A stretch of 56,976 nt of DNA from a bacterium (GTDB lineage Bacteria; Armatimonadota; Chthonomonadetes; Chthonomonadales; Chthonomonadaceae). Location of the stretch: assembly GCA_900299305.1 (NCBI GenBank), contig OMJJ01000278.1, positions 1 to 56,976 of the forward strand. The letters run 5' to 3'. A program made the translations under genes and the position numbers. Position 1 is the stretch's first letter, and each line of letters begins with the position of its first letter. This document shows positions 25,176 to 33,322 of the stretch, piece by piece. The notes under the pieces were generated by a model, which worked only from the letters and a program-made list of their open reading frames with translations, did no database searches and was not told the DNA's origin.

Positions 25176-26157
25176 TGGGATACAATATTTTATACAAAGT
25201 GATTATGGACAAGCCAGATTCTCATTTGAGAAGGCGTATACAATGTATAAGGAATTAACTCCCCAAAATAAATTAGGTGAAGCCGACAGTCTATTTTATT
25301 TAGCCCAAATTGCTCTACAAGAAAGTAATTTTGAGAGCGTAAAAGATTATCTTGAGAGAGCACATGAGATATATAAACAAAACCAATCTGCTCAAGGAAT
25401 AGTTCGTTGCTTTTTTACTCTTGGAGAGATTGACTCGCGTTTTAGCAATTATGAGAGAGCACTAGAAAGATATAATGAGGCGTTGCCCCTATATCGCCTT
25501 ATTAAAGACCAGCAAGGTGAAGCTAACTGCCTTGAATCAATAGGTAGTACCTACATTACTCTGAATCAATTCCCGCAAGCAGAAGAGGCGTTAAAAAAGG
25601 CTATACCTTTGTACGAACAAACAGGAGATGTTAAGGGGAAGGCAACATCTCTCTTTGACCTATCACGAATTGCGCTGTATAGTGGGAAGCATGAGGAAGT
25701 AGAAATACACCTTCCATCCGCTCAGGCACTTTTTAATCAGATAGGAGATATGCAAGGTCGTGCGAACTGTTCAATGCTCTTAGGCGACTATGCTCTCAGC
25801 CAAGCACGCCATTTAGAAGCCGAAGAACTATATAACCAAGCTCTTCCCATATATTACAGAATTCATGACCTAATCGGTATTGGCAACTGTAACCGTGGCT
25901 TAGGAGATGTTGCATTACGACGCGCTGACAAATCAACTGCTCGCGAAAGGTATATCGAAAGTTCCCTGATTTATAGAAATTCTCATAGCCCTATTTCTAT
26001 GGGGATTATATATCACCGCCTAGCATATGTTGTAGAGACTGAGGACGAGAAACAACAGTACCTTCAACAAGTGAGAGAGTTATACCTATCTATAGGGAGT
26101 GAAGACCTTATTGCAACAGTAGATGAACTATTCAGTAAGGAAAAGCCCACACAATAA
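25162..26157 (+). CDS. TPR-repeat protein, AT-rich, probably N-terminally truncated
   Basis: A protein of about 331 residues made almost wholly of tetratricopeptide repeats of 36-40 residues. Each repeat carries a Gly-x-Ala/Gly-x-Cys/Ser-x2-Leu-Gly pattern, for example GEANCLESIGSTYITLNQFP and GRANCSMLLGDYALSQARHL. TPRs bind other proteins. No effector domain (NB-ARC, CHAT or kinase) is present, although long TPR arrays of this type usually form the C-terminal half of such regulators. From about 25176 the DNA is visibly more AT-rich and uses other codons than its neighbours. The start is uncertain: the ATG at 25162 lies within the previous gene and lacks a clear Shine-Dalgarno. Confidence 0.65.
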   Translation: MFLNDGIQYFIQSDYGQARFSFEKAYTMYKELTPQNKLGEADSLFYLAQIALQESNFESVKDYLERAHEIYKQNQSAQGIVRCFFTLGEIDSRFSNYERALERYNEALPLYRLIKDQQGEANCLESIGSTYITLNQFPQAEEALKKAIPLYEQTGDVKGKATSLFDLSRIALYSGKHEEVEIHLPSAQALFNQIGDMQGRANCSMLLGDYALSQARHLEAEELYNQALPIYYRIHDLIGIGNCNRGLGDVALRRADKSTARERYIESSLIYRNSHSPISMGIIYHRLAYVVETEDEKQQYLQQVRELYLSIGSEDLIATVDELFSKEKPTQ

Positions 26158-26314
26158 GGCACATCCTGCCGATATAGAGACACTGATTTGAGTGAAGAAG
26201 TAGTCAGGTTTTAACCCCTTTCCAACCTTACTCCGGCACGGGGCAAGGCGAATGCGCTGTTTGCTGATAAGTTTGCTTACTCTGAAAACTGAGCAGTAAA
26301 GAGTGCATTGCAAG

Positions 26315-26352
26315 TCTCCCACTTGTTAAGGGGGAGATTTAGAGGGGGTGAG
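26315..26352. repeat. Short palindromic intergenic element (REP/MITE-like)
   Basis: TCTCCC at 26315-26320 pairs with GGGAGA at 26332-26337 around a loop containing CTT/AAG, followed by a G-rich tail. The pattern 'CTCCC-ACTTGTTAAGG-GGGAG-ATTTAGAGGGGGTGAG' resembles a class of intergenic repeats I have seen in many bacterial genomes. A related element lies at 51365-51408 in this window. It sits between the TPR gene and the Rad52-like gene. Confidence 0.45.
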
Positions 26353-26379
26353 TGCCAAGAACACGTGGAGGTTTCTACT

Positions 26380-27045
26380 ATGCGAAAAGAGTTTATTGTA
26401 GAGCGGCAGGGGCGCAGTTTTGTACTCTACGCGGGGCTACTCGACCTCGCGCACCAGCAGGGGCTAAAGTCCATTCGTACCGAACTCTTGCAAATCCCCT
26501 CACCCGACAACGAGCATATCGCCATTAGCATGGCAACCATCGTTATAGAAAAAGAGGGGCGTGAGTGTACCTTTACGGGCTTAGGCGATGCGTCCCCCCG
26601 TAACGTCTCTCCTGCTATGCAGTCGTGCCTGATGCGGATGGCAGAGACCCGCGCCAAAGCCCGCGCCCTACGCGATGCCGTCAATGTGGGTGTTACCGCC
26701 TTCGAGGAGTTGGGAGACGCAGACGTTCACGACGGCGCACCGGAGAAGGGCTACCCCGTCTACAACAACAAACGCTTCCAGCGTCCCCAAAACGCACCCC
26801 CTGCTACCCGTCCCGCGCCCACCCCCGCAAGAACAGCAGATGCCCCTGCACGTCCCGTATTAGTTACCGCAGGAGGCGTTACCGAATCCCAAATCAAAGC
26901 GATTCGTTCCCTATGCCAACGCCAAAAGCTAGACGAGAACGACCTCGTACAGACCTATTTTGAAGTAGAGAGTCTGAACGCGCTCTCTCAAGAGCAAGCC
27001 AGCGAACTGATTACTAGCCTGAATGCGCGTAGCCGCACCGCTTAG
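26380..27045 (+). CDS. Rad52/DdrA-like single-strand DNA annealing protein (tentative)
   Basis: A 221-residue protein; the ATG at 26380 follows GGAGG with good spacing. Residues 1-115 form a domain ending MRMAETRAKARALRDAVNVGV, a motif found in Rad52/DdrA-like and RecT-like annealing proteins. Before it are the conserved LKSIRTELLQIPS and FTGLGDASPRNVS. A Pro/Ala-rich linker (about 135-165) leads to a C-terminal helical module (ESQIKAIRSLCQRQKLDEND) that often ends phage and bacterial ssDNA-binding proteins. Expected role is annealing of single strands in repair or uptake. nagA follows 14 bases later, which is probably not functional linkage. Confidence 0.55.
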   Translation: MRKEFIVERQGRSFVLYAGLLDLAHQQGLKSIRTELLQIPSPDNEHIAISMATIVIEKEGRECTFTGLGDASPRNVSPAMQSCLMRMAETRAKARALRDAVNVGVTAFEELGDADVHDGAPEKGYPVYNNKRFQRPQNAPPATRPAPTPARTADAPARPVLVTAGGVTESQIKAIRSLCQRQKLDENDLVQTYFEVESLNALSQEQASELITSLNARSRTA

Positions 27046-27059
27046 GAGAAACTATCCAG

Positions 27060-28232
27060 ATGACCCCTTCCCGTTTTCGTATCCTCACAAAACAACTCGC
27101 CGACGCAAGGGGAGCACGGCACGGCACGGTTGTCACTATTGAGGATGGACGTATTACCGAACTCACCCCATGGACACCCGATACCAAACCGGAACCCAAC
27201 GACATAGAGGCACAGGACGCGCTACTCGTTCCCGGCTTCATCGACATTCACATTCACGGGGGCGCAGGGCGGTACTTGATGGAAGGTACTGCGGAATCGT
27301 TACAGGTAGTCGCGCATCACCTTGCAAAGCACGGGGCTACGGGGTTTCTCTCTACTACTATAACCGCCCCATGGTCAGAACAGGCGCAAGCCCTCGCCGT
27401 TGCTGCCCAAGCCATGCACTCCCCCGATAACGGGCAGGAGGGAGCGCAAGTACTAGGTTGTCACCTCGAAGGTCCCTACATCAACCCCGTAAAGAAGGGG
27501 GCGCAACCCGCACAGTTCATACGCCCCCCCAGTATTGAGGAGTTGGTTCGCGAAACGGGAGAGAACCTACACGCCGTTAAGGTAGTAACGCTCGCCCCCG
27601 AAATGGACGGCGCACTACCCCTCATTCGTTGGATGGCGCAACAGAACATTATCGCCTCTATCGGTCATACCAACGCTACTTACACACAAATCTGCGCCGC
27701 CATAGACGCGGGGGCGCGTCATGTAACGCACTGCTACAACGCCATGCGCCCCCTCGATAGCCGAGAGCCGGGAGTGGTAGGCGCGACCATGGCACACCCC
27801 GAACTGACCGCCGAACTGATATGGGATAACCACCACGTACACCCCGCATCCTGCCGCGCTCTTATCCAAGCAAAAGGCGCGGACAAGGTAATCCTGATTT
27901 CGGACGGTATTCCCGGAACCTCTATGCCAGAAGGCTACATCTTCCATCTCGGCGGCCTGCCCATCAACGTAAAAGACGGAACCGCCCGGCTCCCCGATGG
28001 AACCCTTGCGGGAAGCCTACTTACCCTAGAGGTCGCTTTCCAAAACGCAGAGGTCTTTAACCTTGCCCAACGCTCTGCCATGACGAGCCGAAACGCGGCA
28101 GTCGCGCTTGGCTTGGGAGGCACGAAGGGACTGATTTCTCCCGGATACGATGCCGACTTGGTACTCCTCAACCCCAACGGAGATGTTCAAAAGACCTTTG
28201 TAGCAGGGCGATGCGTCTACTCTGCACCCTAG
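27060..28232 (+). CDS. nagA: N-acetylglucosamine-6-phosphate deacetylase
   Basis: A 390-residue amidohydrolase that removes acetate from GlcNAc-6-phosphate in amino-sugar and peptidoglycan recycling. The metal-site motifs are in order: FIDIHIHGGAGRYLMEGT, CHLEGPYINPVKKGAQ with the catalytic Glu, SIGHTNATYTQICAAIDAG, ARHVTHCYNAMRPLD, and LISDGIPGTSMPEG with the active-site Asp. The C-terminal LGLGGTKGLISPGYDADLVLL is typical of the family. AGGAGA precedes the ATG. It ends before a shared terminator facing the FecR gene. nagB is not in view. Confidence 0.92.
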   Translation: MTPSRFRILTKQLADARGARHGTVVTIEDGRITELTPWTPDTKPEPNDIEAQDALLVPGFIDIHIHGGAGRYLMEGTAESLQVVAHHLAKHGATGFLSTTITAPWSEQAQALAVAAQAMHSPDNGQEGAQVLGCHLEGPYINPVKKGAQPAQFIRPPSIEELVRETGENLHAVKVVTLAPEMDGALPLIRWMAQQNIIASIGHTNATYTQICAAIDAGARHVTHCYNAMRPLDSREPGVVGATMAHPELTAELIWDNHHVHPASCRALIQAKGADKVILISDGIPGTSMPEGYIFHLGGLPINVKDGTARLPDGTLAGSLLTLEVAFQNAEVFNLAQRSAMTSRNAAVALGLGGTKGLISPGYDADLVLLNPNGDVQKTFVAGRCVYSAP

Positions 28233-28266
28233 CGCGTACTCATCAACCACTTATCACAGTTATAAA

Positions 28267-28304
28267 AACGCCCTCCCCGTTTTGGGGAAGGGCGTTCTGT
28301 TTTG
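28267..28304. terminator. Bidirectional rho-independent terminator between nagA and the FecR gene
   Basis: AACGCCCTCCCC pairs with GGGGAAGGGCGTT across a GTTTT loop with one bulged base. It is followed by CTGTTTT on the plus strand and preceded by a TTTTTATA run on the minus strand. It lies between convergent genes, so it can serve both. Confidence 0.8.
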
Positions 28305-28320
28305 GAGTAGGAGGGGCGGG

Positions 28321-30570
28321 TTAGCCGCGTCCTCGTTCGCGGTCTCGCTCTCGGCGGGGCGCAGGGTCTTGGCGCGGAGCCGGGGCGGGAGATTCTCTGC
28401 GTGGTGCTGGCTCTTCTCTGCGCTGTGGCGGAGGCGAAGGAAGCGGGATGTTCCTACGCGGCGGGTCATAGCGAGGGGGTGCCGGTGCAGGAGCAGGTGC
28501 AGGGGACTCTCTGCGGGGAGCCGGTTCCTCTCTGCGTGGTGCTGGCGCAGGAGCGGGAGTCTCTTTACGCGGTGCCGGCTCTTCCCGACGGGGTGCAGGT
28601 GCAGGAGACTCGCGGCGTACCGGCTCTTCTCGGCGCGGAGCGGGTGCAGGAGACTCACGGCGTACCGGTTCCTCTCTACGTGGTGCAGGTGCTGGTACCT
28701 CTGTCTTCTTTACAGGCTCTTCCTTGCGCGGTGTTTCGGTACGAGTCTCCTCTCGTTTCGGAGCAGAAGGCAATCCTACAGAGGCACGTGCGTGGCGAAT
28801 GATGTCTGCGGTACTATCACTCCCTTCACGGGCAGAGGAGGTCTCTCGTTGAGATGTCCTCTCGGTGGGGCGCGTGGTGGTAGTCCCCGAATTGGCAGAA
28901 GTACGGTTATCGGCTTGTAGTCGCTCTCTGGTCGCGGCAGGCAGGTTCCGCTCTACAGAGGTAGGCAGGGCGGCGCGGAAAACAGGACGCTCTGCCACTC
29001 CCATTCGCGGTTGAAGGGTGGTCTCTACCGTTTTGGCAGAGGTGACGGCGGTGCGTGTAGGCAAAATATGAGCCGGTCCGTTTACGATATTCTGAGATCC
29101 GCGCAACATTCCTATTGTTCGCAACTGGTTGCTTTCCAGTGATTGAGCCGATACAATAGAGTGAACGGTACGCACCCCGAAGTCGCGTTGCCCGGTCATG
29201 ACTGCGCCTTCACGCATATTATAGGGGCGATAGTTTAGTCTGTCCGAAGCGTACAGCCCCGCACGAGGAGAGGTACGCACATCTGAGCCATAGTTGTTCG
29301 TGATGTAGTTATTCGTAACGTAGTTTGTTACGTAGGTGTTCTGGTTTACGTAGGTTGTGTTGTAGGGACGTGCATAGCAGTGCTCTCGCCCCGACTCATA
29401 GTTGACTGCCAACGTAATCGAGAAGTAGTCGTGCATTCGGCGGCAGTACGGCGACGGCTCTGTGTAGACAATCTCGGAGGGGGCAATAGGAACCCATACC
29501 ACGCTCTCGCCATAAGAGCAGAAGTGAACGGGCGCAGGACACCACGCCTGATAACGTGCACCGGGAACCCATACCCAACCAAACGGACGGCGTATCCAAG
29601 TACCGTAGTGATAAGGTGTCCAACCCCAAGACTCATTGCCTACCCATGTCCATCCAAACGGCTCCACCCATACCCATTGACCATCGCTATAGGGTCGCCA
29701 GTTGCTTGCTACACGAGGACACCATACATGACCATACGTCGAGTCGTCGCGCCAATCACCGCTCTGGTCTAACTCATACGACATATAACTGACGTTCGCG
29801 GGAACATACTGCTTAGAGACTCCCTCCTCCATCAGCCTGTCGCGGTCTGTGTTCCAACTATCCCAACTGTCGCGTCCGGGAATAGAGAGGACTTCGTACT
29901 CGGACATCGAACTCGCAAGGCGCAGATAGTCTCCGCGCTTGAGCGTTACGCTTCCTTGTCCGCCCTCTACAGTGGCTTCTCCCTCTCGCACAGCAAACTC
30001 CACCGACCTACCTGCCCCTACCCGAACTTTGGTGGGTCCCTTTGCTTTTACAGAGGCGAAGGGAGTATCTATTTGATAGACGGCGAGTTTGTGGCGCAAC
30101 CGTAAAGAGGCAAGCCCCTCTTGTAGCTTGATTTCGGTGAAAGTTCCCTCCGAGTCGCTATAGAGCAGTTGTAGGGTGACAAGTGCGTTGCTTCCAAGTC
30201 GTAGCATACTGCCGTCGTCAAACTGGAGTTCGGCTCGCCCTTTTCGCTCTATCCAAATCTGTGCGCCTTGCCGAACGGGCAGGTTGTTGCTCGCAAAAGA
30301 CCAGTCGTTATCCGCGGAGGTGCGCCAACGCACATTCCCTTCCACGTAGCAGATACGTGCAAGGCGAATGGGGGCTTCGCTACTCTTGGCGGATGCGTTG
30401 TTATTGCGCGGCTCTGGACGTTCTAACGCCGTGTTTTCGTCTTCATTGACCGAGAATCCGCCAAAGTCGTCGTTTTGAGCGTGTGCAGGTACTAAGGAGA
30501 GAGCGCAAAGGCTGGTAAGGGCGGTAAGCCCCGAAAGCCATTTTAATGGGTTTGTAAATTTAGGTTGCAT
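28321..30570 (-). CDS. Exported FecR-domain protein with a Pro/Arg/Glu-repeat tail
   Basis: A 749-residue secreted protein. The ATG at 30570 follows GGAGGG and starts a signal peptide (WLSGLTALTSLCALSLVPAHA). A FecR domain follows (about 55-190: CYVEGNVRWRTSADNDW, LQFDDGSMLRLGSNALVTL). Next is a Trp/Tyr/Pro-rich region (about 225-360) like DUF6600, with repeated WRPY, WTWVGNESWGWTPYHYG and WVWVPG. The last 120 residues are low-complexity repeats of the type APAPRREEPVRRESP. FecR-like exported proteins sense or scaffold at the envelope; this one has no paired sigma factor next to it. The basic tail could bind cell wall or nucleic acid, which is inference. Confidence 0.8.
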   Translation of the reverse strand: MQPKFTNPLKWLSGLTALTSLCALSLVPAHAQNDDFGGFSVNEDENTALERPEPRNNNASAKSSEAPIRLARICYVEGNVRWRTSADNDWSFASNNLPVRQGAQIWIERKGRAELQFDDGSMLRLGSNALVTLQLLYSDSEGTFTEIKLQEGLASLRLRHKLAVYQIDTPFASVKAKGPTKVRVGAGRSVEFAVREGEATVEGGQGSVTLKRGDYLRLASSMSEYEVLSIPGRDSWDSWNTDRDRLMEEGVSKQYVPANVSYMSYELDQSGDWRDDSTYGHVWCPRVASNWRPYSDGQWVWVEPFGWTWVGNESWGWTPYHYGTWIRRPFGWVWVPGARYQAWCPAPVHFCSYGESVVWVPIAPSEIVYTEPSPYCRRMHDYFSITLAVNYESGREHCYARPYNTTYVNQNTYVTNYVTNNYITNNYGSDVRTSPRAGLYASDRLNYRPYNMREGAVMTGQRDFGVRTVHSIVSAQSLESNQLRTIGMLRGSQNIVNGPAHILPTRTAVTSAKTVETTLQPRMGVAERPVFRAALPTSVERNLPAATRERLQADNRTSANSGTTTTRPTERTSQRETSSAREGSDSTADIIRHARASVGLPSAPKREETRTETPRKEEPVKKTEVPAPAPRREEPVRRESPAPAPRREEPVRRESPAPAPRREEPAPRKETPAPAPAPRREEPAPRRESPAPAPAPAPPRYDPPRRNIPLPSPPPQRREEPAPRRESPAPAPRQDPAPRRERDRERGRG

Positions 30571-30680
30571 TCTAGTTTCCCTCCGCGTTTCATTGAGGTG
30601 GGGGCGCGAGTAAAAGTTCAATCGTTTCTACTAATTCTAGTATACGCGCTAAGAAATCAAAGCGTGACAAAATATGTAAC

Positions 30681-30748
30681 AAAAAAGGAGGAGGCACGTC
30701 TTAGCACCTCCTCTTGCCATGCAACCCTCGCAAATGTTACTTTGCGAG
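30681..30748 (-). terminator. Terminator of the blaI-like gene plus an inverted repeat at its stop codon
   Basis: GAGGAGG at 30690-30696 area pairs with CCTCCTC at 30707-30713, and on the minus strand the hairpin is followed by six T (30681-30686). A second perfect 8-base inverted repeat, CTCGCAAA...TTTGCGAG (30727-30748), spans the stop codon of the gene. Together they should end minus-strand transcription ahead of the FecR gene. Confidence 0.65.
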
Positions 30749-31186
30749 AGAGCGTAGCGCATCTACCACATCTTGGATTTTTGCGGTCTCTTCGGAACCC
30801 GCTTTACCACTGATTACGTCTTGCAGTACCGCTTTGATAGACTGACCGGTAAGGCGAATACTCACGTCGTCGAGGACAATAACCACCACATCTGCCCGCT
30901 TTTTGAGGGGAACATAGAAGCCTTTTGCACTTCCCGCTCTCTTTTCAATGCCCAGCAGTCCTTTTTCCACCATTCGGCTGAGGGTAACTGCCACCGTCGA
31001 GGGCGACTGCATCTCAACACCGCTTAGTTTGCGCTCTTGATACATTGCGTCGTAGACCTGTACAGAGGACTGTCCCCCCTCTGCTTCCCACAAAATACGC
31101 AAAATCTCACCTTCAAGAACCCCAAGCGAGGGTACATCGTCCCCCCCTATTCCGACGTATTTACGTCGCTTGCTACGTTGCTCCAT
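30737..31186 (-). CDS. BlaI/MecI/CopY-family transcriptional repressor
   Basis: A 149-residue winged-helix repressor. The family start is LGVLEGEILRILWEAEGGQSS, with the recognition helix region STVAVTLSRMVEKGLLGIEKR and the wing SAKGFYVPLKKR. The C-terminal part would dimerise and, in BlaI and MecI, carries the cleavage site. These repressors are usually next to a BlaR1/MecR1 sensor protease and a target gene. Neither is adjacent here, so it is an orphan. A beta-lactamase-fold gene is 3 kb away (34065-35483), but not in the same unit. A 16-base dyad in its leader (31209-31224) may be its own operator. Confidence 0.85.
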   Translation of the reverse strand: MEQRSKRRKYVGIGGDDVPSLGVLEGEILRILWEAEGGQSSVQVYDAMYQERKLSGVEMQSPSTVAVTLSRMVEKGLLGIEKRAGSAKGFYVPLKKRADVVVIVLDDVSIRLTGQSIKAVLQDVISGKAGSEETAKIQDVVDALRSLAK

Positions 31187-31208
31187 ACATCACTGCCTTT
31201 CTTGAAAA

Positions 31209-31224
31209 AACCTAGTTATAGGTT
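31209..31224. promoter_or_regulatory. Perfect dyad in the leader of the BlaI-like gene, possible operator
   Basis: AACCTA at 31209-31214 and TAGGTT at 31219-31224 form a perfect inverted repeat around GTTA, 23 bases upstream of the gene start. On the minus strand it is followed by T residues, so it could also act as a weak attenuator. Autorepression is the usual mode for this family, but the sequence is not the classical TACA/TGTA operator. Confidence 0.35.
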
Positions 31225-31356
31225 TAGTAGGGTAAGCCTTCTTGTGCTTACGTGTGTTGAGAACCTATTATGGCTCTTCTTTTTTTATTGAACCCACTTA
31301 CACTGCTCTGTTTAGACACTCGAATACGCTACTCTTTGCGTAGAGTTTAATAAGTT

Positions 31357-32636
31357 TTACCTCTTTTCTTGGTATTTTGCAATCACCGCCGCACCTATAC
31401 GCCGAAACGCTTCAATACGCTCCTCTGCGGTTTGGTACGCAGGATTCAGGTTGCCTTTAGCATCTACAAAGCCCGGTAGCCCCACAGAGGTAAGATACTG
31501 GTGCGCCGCCAACACACAAGCCCCTTCCCAAAATATCTCTTGAATATCTTCCGGAATGGGTACGGAGTTCACACAGGTCGGTGCAATGGGAATGAGGTCG
31601 AGGGTGTTATGCTCGGTTCCTGCCGTTACAAACAGCCCCGCAGAGCGCATCGCTTTCACGTATCTGCTTAGGACTTCGGGGGAGTTTCTTATGGGGATAA
31701 GTTCGGCACAGACTAGGTTCCGGCTCTTGATTCCTGCTATCAGGCTTTCGGGGGTCGCTTCAAAGCCGCAAATCGGGTTTGCGCCGTCGATAAGGGTGGG
31801 GTAGCATGGAATACCGCCCAGTGCTAGTATGAGGCGATAAGCGTGGTCGAAATCGACGAAGGTCTCTTCTACATAGGCAGGTCTACCTGCTTTCATTAGT
31901 TGAGAGCGTATCTCGTTTTGAATACCAACTGCCGAAGTCACCGCTACTTTGGTCTTGGCTCCAAACGCCCGTTCGAGGAGGGCTATCCGCTCCGATTCCG
32001 CTACCTTCTCGAAAAGCACCTCCTGAAAGGCTTGTGCGATATGCCGCTCCTGTAGATAGACCGTCTCTAGGGGGCAACCATGCCGCCGTACTACTCTCTG
32101 TTTAATCGCCTCTGCATCTATCCCGTATCCAATCCCGCAGTGCGGAACACCTCCGCGAGTTTTTCGGTCATCGCCGCCATACGAGTGGAGTCGTTGCCCC
32201 GTATCACCGCAAGAAGAGCCTCTGCTTCAGGAGTAAGAGGGTCGAAAAGGGTAATCCCTTTGCCGCAAACATAGAACTTACCGGGGTTGCCGGGGTCGTT
32301 GACCTTTATCCCCGCTGTTGCGAGTTCTTCCGAAAAAGTGATGATTTCCAACCCGAAAAGAGGGAAAACTTTGGCAGTGTAGGCGTGTTCCGAAAACTCT
32401 TGGTACACCGAGAAGTCGTAGTAGTTGCTTGTACCCGCCACCCCTATGCCTTGCGCCTCCATGAGTTGAACGGCTTGCTGTACCGTCTCAAAAGCCGAAA
32501 AGTTGGGTGGGATATGGATATGAGCGTTTGCAAGGGGGCGAGTAGAGGGAGCATAACCAGCTTGGGCAAGAGCAAGAAGGCTCTGGGGAGTTTCGGAGGG
32601 GAGGAGTGGTCTCCTCCTCTGTGCGTATTCAGACAT
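31357..32636 (-). pseudogene. PHP-superfamily metal-dependent hydrolase gene, broken by a one-base frameshift
   Basis: Two minus-strand reading frames (32118-32636 and 31357 to about 32117) make one protein of about 426 residues if a single G is added to the GGG at 32121-32123. The join then reads GLDTGIDAEAIKQRVV without a break. The N-terminal half has the PHP-like ANAHIHIPPNFSAFET and GIGVAGTSNYYDF with metal-binding histidines. Next is a family segment GIKVNDPGNPGKFYVCGKG, and the second half has GTEHNTLDLIPIAP. No role is known for this branch. Without the extra base the product stops after 172 residues. A sequencing error in the G run is possible. Confidence 0.75.
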
Positions 32637-32666
32637 TAGCGACCTTTCTGAAAAGGGGGTATTCCG

Positions 32667-33257
32667 TTACGGTAAAAACGTGTGGATAGGGATAGGTGCG
32701 TCGGGCAACGCCAATGTAGTGAGCGTCTCCTGCGCGGAGTAGGTACGAATATCGGTGTACCCGTTAGGAGTGGGTTGGCGAAATACGGTAACATCTCGAC
32801 GGGGGATGGCTACCACCCAGTACTCTGGAACCTCGCAACGTGCATAGAGGTTTGCTTTGGTAGTTAGGTCGCCCTGTAGCGTGGTGTTTGCCACTTCCAC
32901 CACCAAAAGTACGTCGGTAGCAGGGTGAGGGTCTCTCTCTAAATAGGCGTGTAGCGGCTTCCGCAAGACAGCAACGTCTGGCTCTGGGTCGTTATAGGCA
33001 TCTATCTCGCCTATTCCGATTTGTGCCTGAGACTGTACGGTATCCCCAAAGAGGGCGGTAAGAATCGTGATGATACGGGCGACCACAAAGATATGGTAAC
33101 GTCCTTGCCCCACCTTTGCGATTACCTCCCCCTCTAGTAGTTCGTAAGTCCCCGCGGTAAGCAGACCGTTCTCGGTTAGAAAACGACACTCCGAAACGCT
33201 CCAGCGTTTGCGTGCAAAGCCATCTTCTCTAGGAGGAAAAACTGCGGTATTGCTCAT
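32667..33257 (-). CDS. Uma2-family endonuclease-like protein (DUF820)
   Basis: A 196-residue protein with the Uma2 fold, a PD-(D/E)XK-like nuclease family common in Cyanobacteria and Armatimonadota. Visible motifs are YELLEGEVIAKVGQGRYH, then DPEPDVAVLRKP, LLVVEVANTTLQGDLTTKANLYA and VPEYWVVAIPRRDVTVFR. The Asp...Val-Glu-Val...Lys set forms the putative active site. A GTG at 33266 touches the AGGAG, so the ATG at 33257 with eight-base spacing is the better start. Biological role unknown; the family is often multi-copy and scattered. Confidence 0.85.
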   Translation of the reverse strand: MSNTAVFPPREDGFARKRWSVSECRFLTENGLLTAGTYELLEGEVIAKVGQGRYHIFVVARIITILTALFGDTVQSQAQIGIGEIDAYNDPEPDVAVLRKPLHAYLERDPHPATDVLLVVEVANTTLQGDLTTKANLYARCEVPEYWVVAIPRRDVTVFRQPTPNGYTDIRTYSAQETLTTLALPDAPIPIHTFLP

Positions 33258-33322
33258 GGTAGCCACTCCTTACACTCCTGCATAGGCGCGAAGTTGTGAG
33301 TATAGTATACCCTGTTGTCGCT

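Noticed and set aside
26128-26322. 64-residue minus frame
   Set aside because: No ribosome binding site, overlaps the end of the TPR gene and has no recognisable features.
28282-28920. 212-residue plus frame
   Set aside because: Mirror image of the repetitive FecR tail, made of Arg/Ser/Leu repeats.
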